Positions 63,745-64,000 of a DNA stretch of 64,000 nt are shown here, in pieces. The notes beneath the pieces were generated by a model that saw only the letters and a program-made list of their open reading frames with translations, was not told where the DNA came from and made no database searches. The position numbers and the translations under genes are program-made. Positions within the stretch are counted from its first letter, which is position 1, and each line of letters starts with the position of its first letter. Source of the stretch: Pseudomonas laurylsulfativorans (GTDB lineage Bacteria; Pseudomonadota; Gammaproteobacteria; Pseudomonadales; Pseudomonadaceae); assembly GCF_002906155.1 (NCBI RefSeq), contig NZ_MUJK01000001.1, positions 806,001 through 870,000 on the forward strand, read 5' to 3'.

Positions 63745-64000
63745 ATGCCAAACCAAGCCCCAATCCAGGCTTCCCCTCCCCGCGCCTTGCGCTGGGCGCT
63801 GGCCGGTTCGGTGATCGTGATGATCGCCGCCGGCGGCCTGTTCTACTACGCGTCGAAAATGGCGGCGGCCAAACGCCAGGCCAACCACGACGAAGTGGTG
63901 GTGACCATCCACCCGCACAGTTGCGAACCCAATGCCCTCACCGTCCCGGCCGGGCGCGCCAGCTTTCGGATCGTCAACCGCTCCGACCGGGCCGTGGAAT
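63745..64000 (+). CDS. efeO: EfeO-like iron uptake protein, cut by window end
   Basis: The first 85 codons of a gene that continues beyond the window. It has an N-terminal membrane anchor or signal (ALAGSVIVMIAAGGLFYYAS) and the start of a cupredoxin domain (VVVTIHPHSCEPNALTVPAG). Position right after efeU identifies it as EfeO, the periplasmic component that usually adds an M75 peptidase-like domain. Confidence 0.85.
   Translation, partial: MPNQAPIQASPPRALRWALAGSVIVMIAAGGLFYYASKMAAAKRQANHDEVVVTIHPHSCEPNALTVPAGRASFRIVNRSDRAVE

Overview
The window looks like a chromosomal segment of a fluorescent-group Pseudomonas. It is GC-rich, most genes sit in tight operons with ATGA-type overlaps, and the intergenic gaps carry many copies of the short palindromic REP sequence typical of that group (cores GAGCGAGC..GCTCGC and GAGCTGGC..GCCAGC). 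No rRNA, tRNA, CRISPR array, insertion sequence or prophage was recognised. Gene content is mostly catabolism, transport and envelope modification.

Region 1 (0.3-22 kb, all on the minus strand) is an enlarged arginine transaminase (aru) locus. A response regulator, a periplasmic binding protein and a hybrid histidine kinase (AruR, a sensor protein, AruS) precede an amino acid permease. Then come enoyl-CoA hydratase, acyl-CoA dehydrogenase, an NDP-forming acyl-CoA ligase, the 2-ketoarginine decarboxylase AruI, the aminotransferase AruH, an aldehyde dehydrogenase overlapping aruH, a five-part peptide/opine-type ABC transporter (four genes) and a quinone reductase. A TetR regulator and a small glycine-zipper protein flank it.

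Region 2 (22-32.3 kb) is amine catabolism. First is a small cluster of unknown substrate: class II aldolase, an orphan PotD-like binding protein, a divergent iron-sulfur flavoprotein of the 2,4-dienoyl-CoA reductase/dimethylglycine type, and an XRE-cupin regulator, with a striking TTACTG/CAGTAA operator-like repeat in the divergent promoter region. Next is a polyamine set: AraC regulator, gamma-glutamylpolyamine synthetase, PotF/SpuD-like binding protein and an FAD oxidase.

Region 3 (32.3-57 kb) is mainly envelope and metal biology. It has an exported arylsulfatase, a pqi operon in which PqiA is split into two proteins, an Ais/PmrG-like phosphatase followed by a first ArnT, a ferric-iron ABC transporter behind a Fur-like box, a lone tyrosine recombinase, and the complete arnBCADTEF-ugd operon for aminoarabinose modification of lipid A. 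That operon contains a second ArnT and ends in a third, divergent ArnT/PMT-like glycosyltransferase.

Region 4 (56.6-64 kb) holds an MFS transporter, an HPP membrane protein, a uric acid/xanthine-type permease, an LEA14-like lipoprotein, a GNAT acetyltransferase, an AraC regulator and the start of an efe iron-uptake operon (efeU, efeO cut by the window end) behind a good Fur box. REP sequences are absent between about 29.8 and 62.5 kb. Most of the content is ordinary. The less ordinary points are the three ArnT-like enzymes beside an orphan recombinase, the acyl-CoA genes embedded in the arginine locus, the separately encoded sensor domain of AruS, and the palindromic operator at 24.3 kb.
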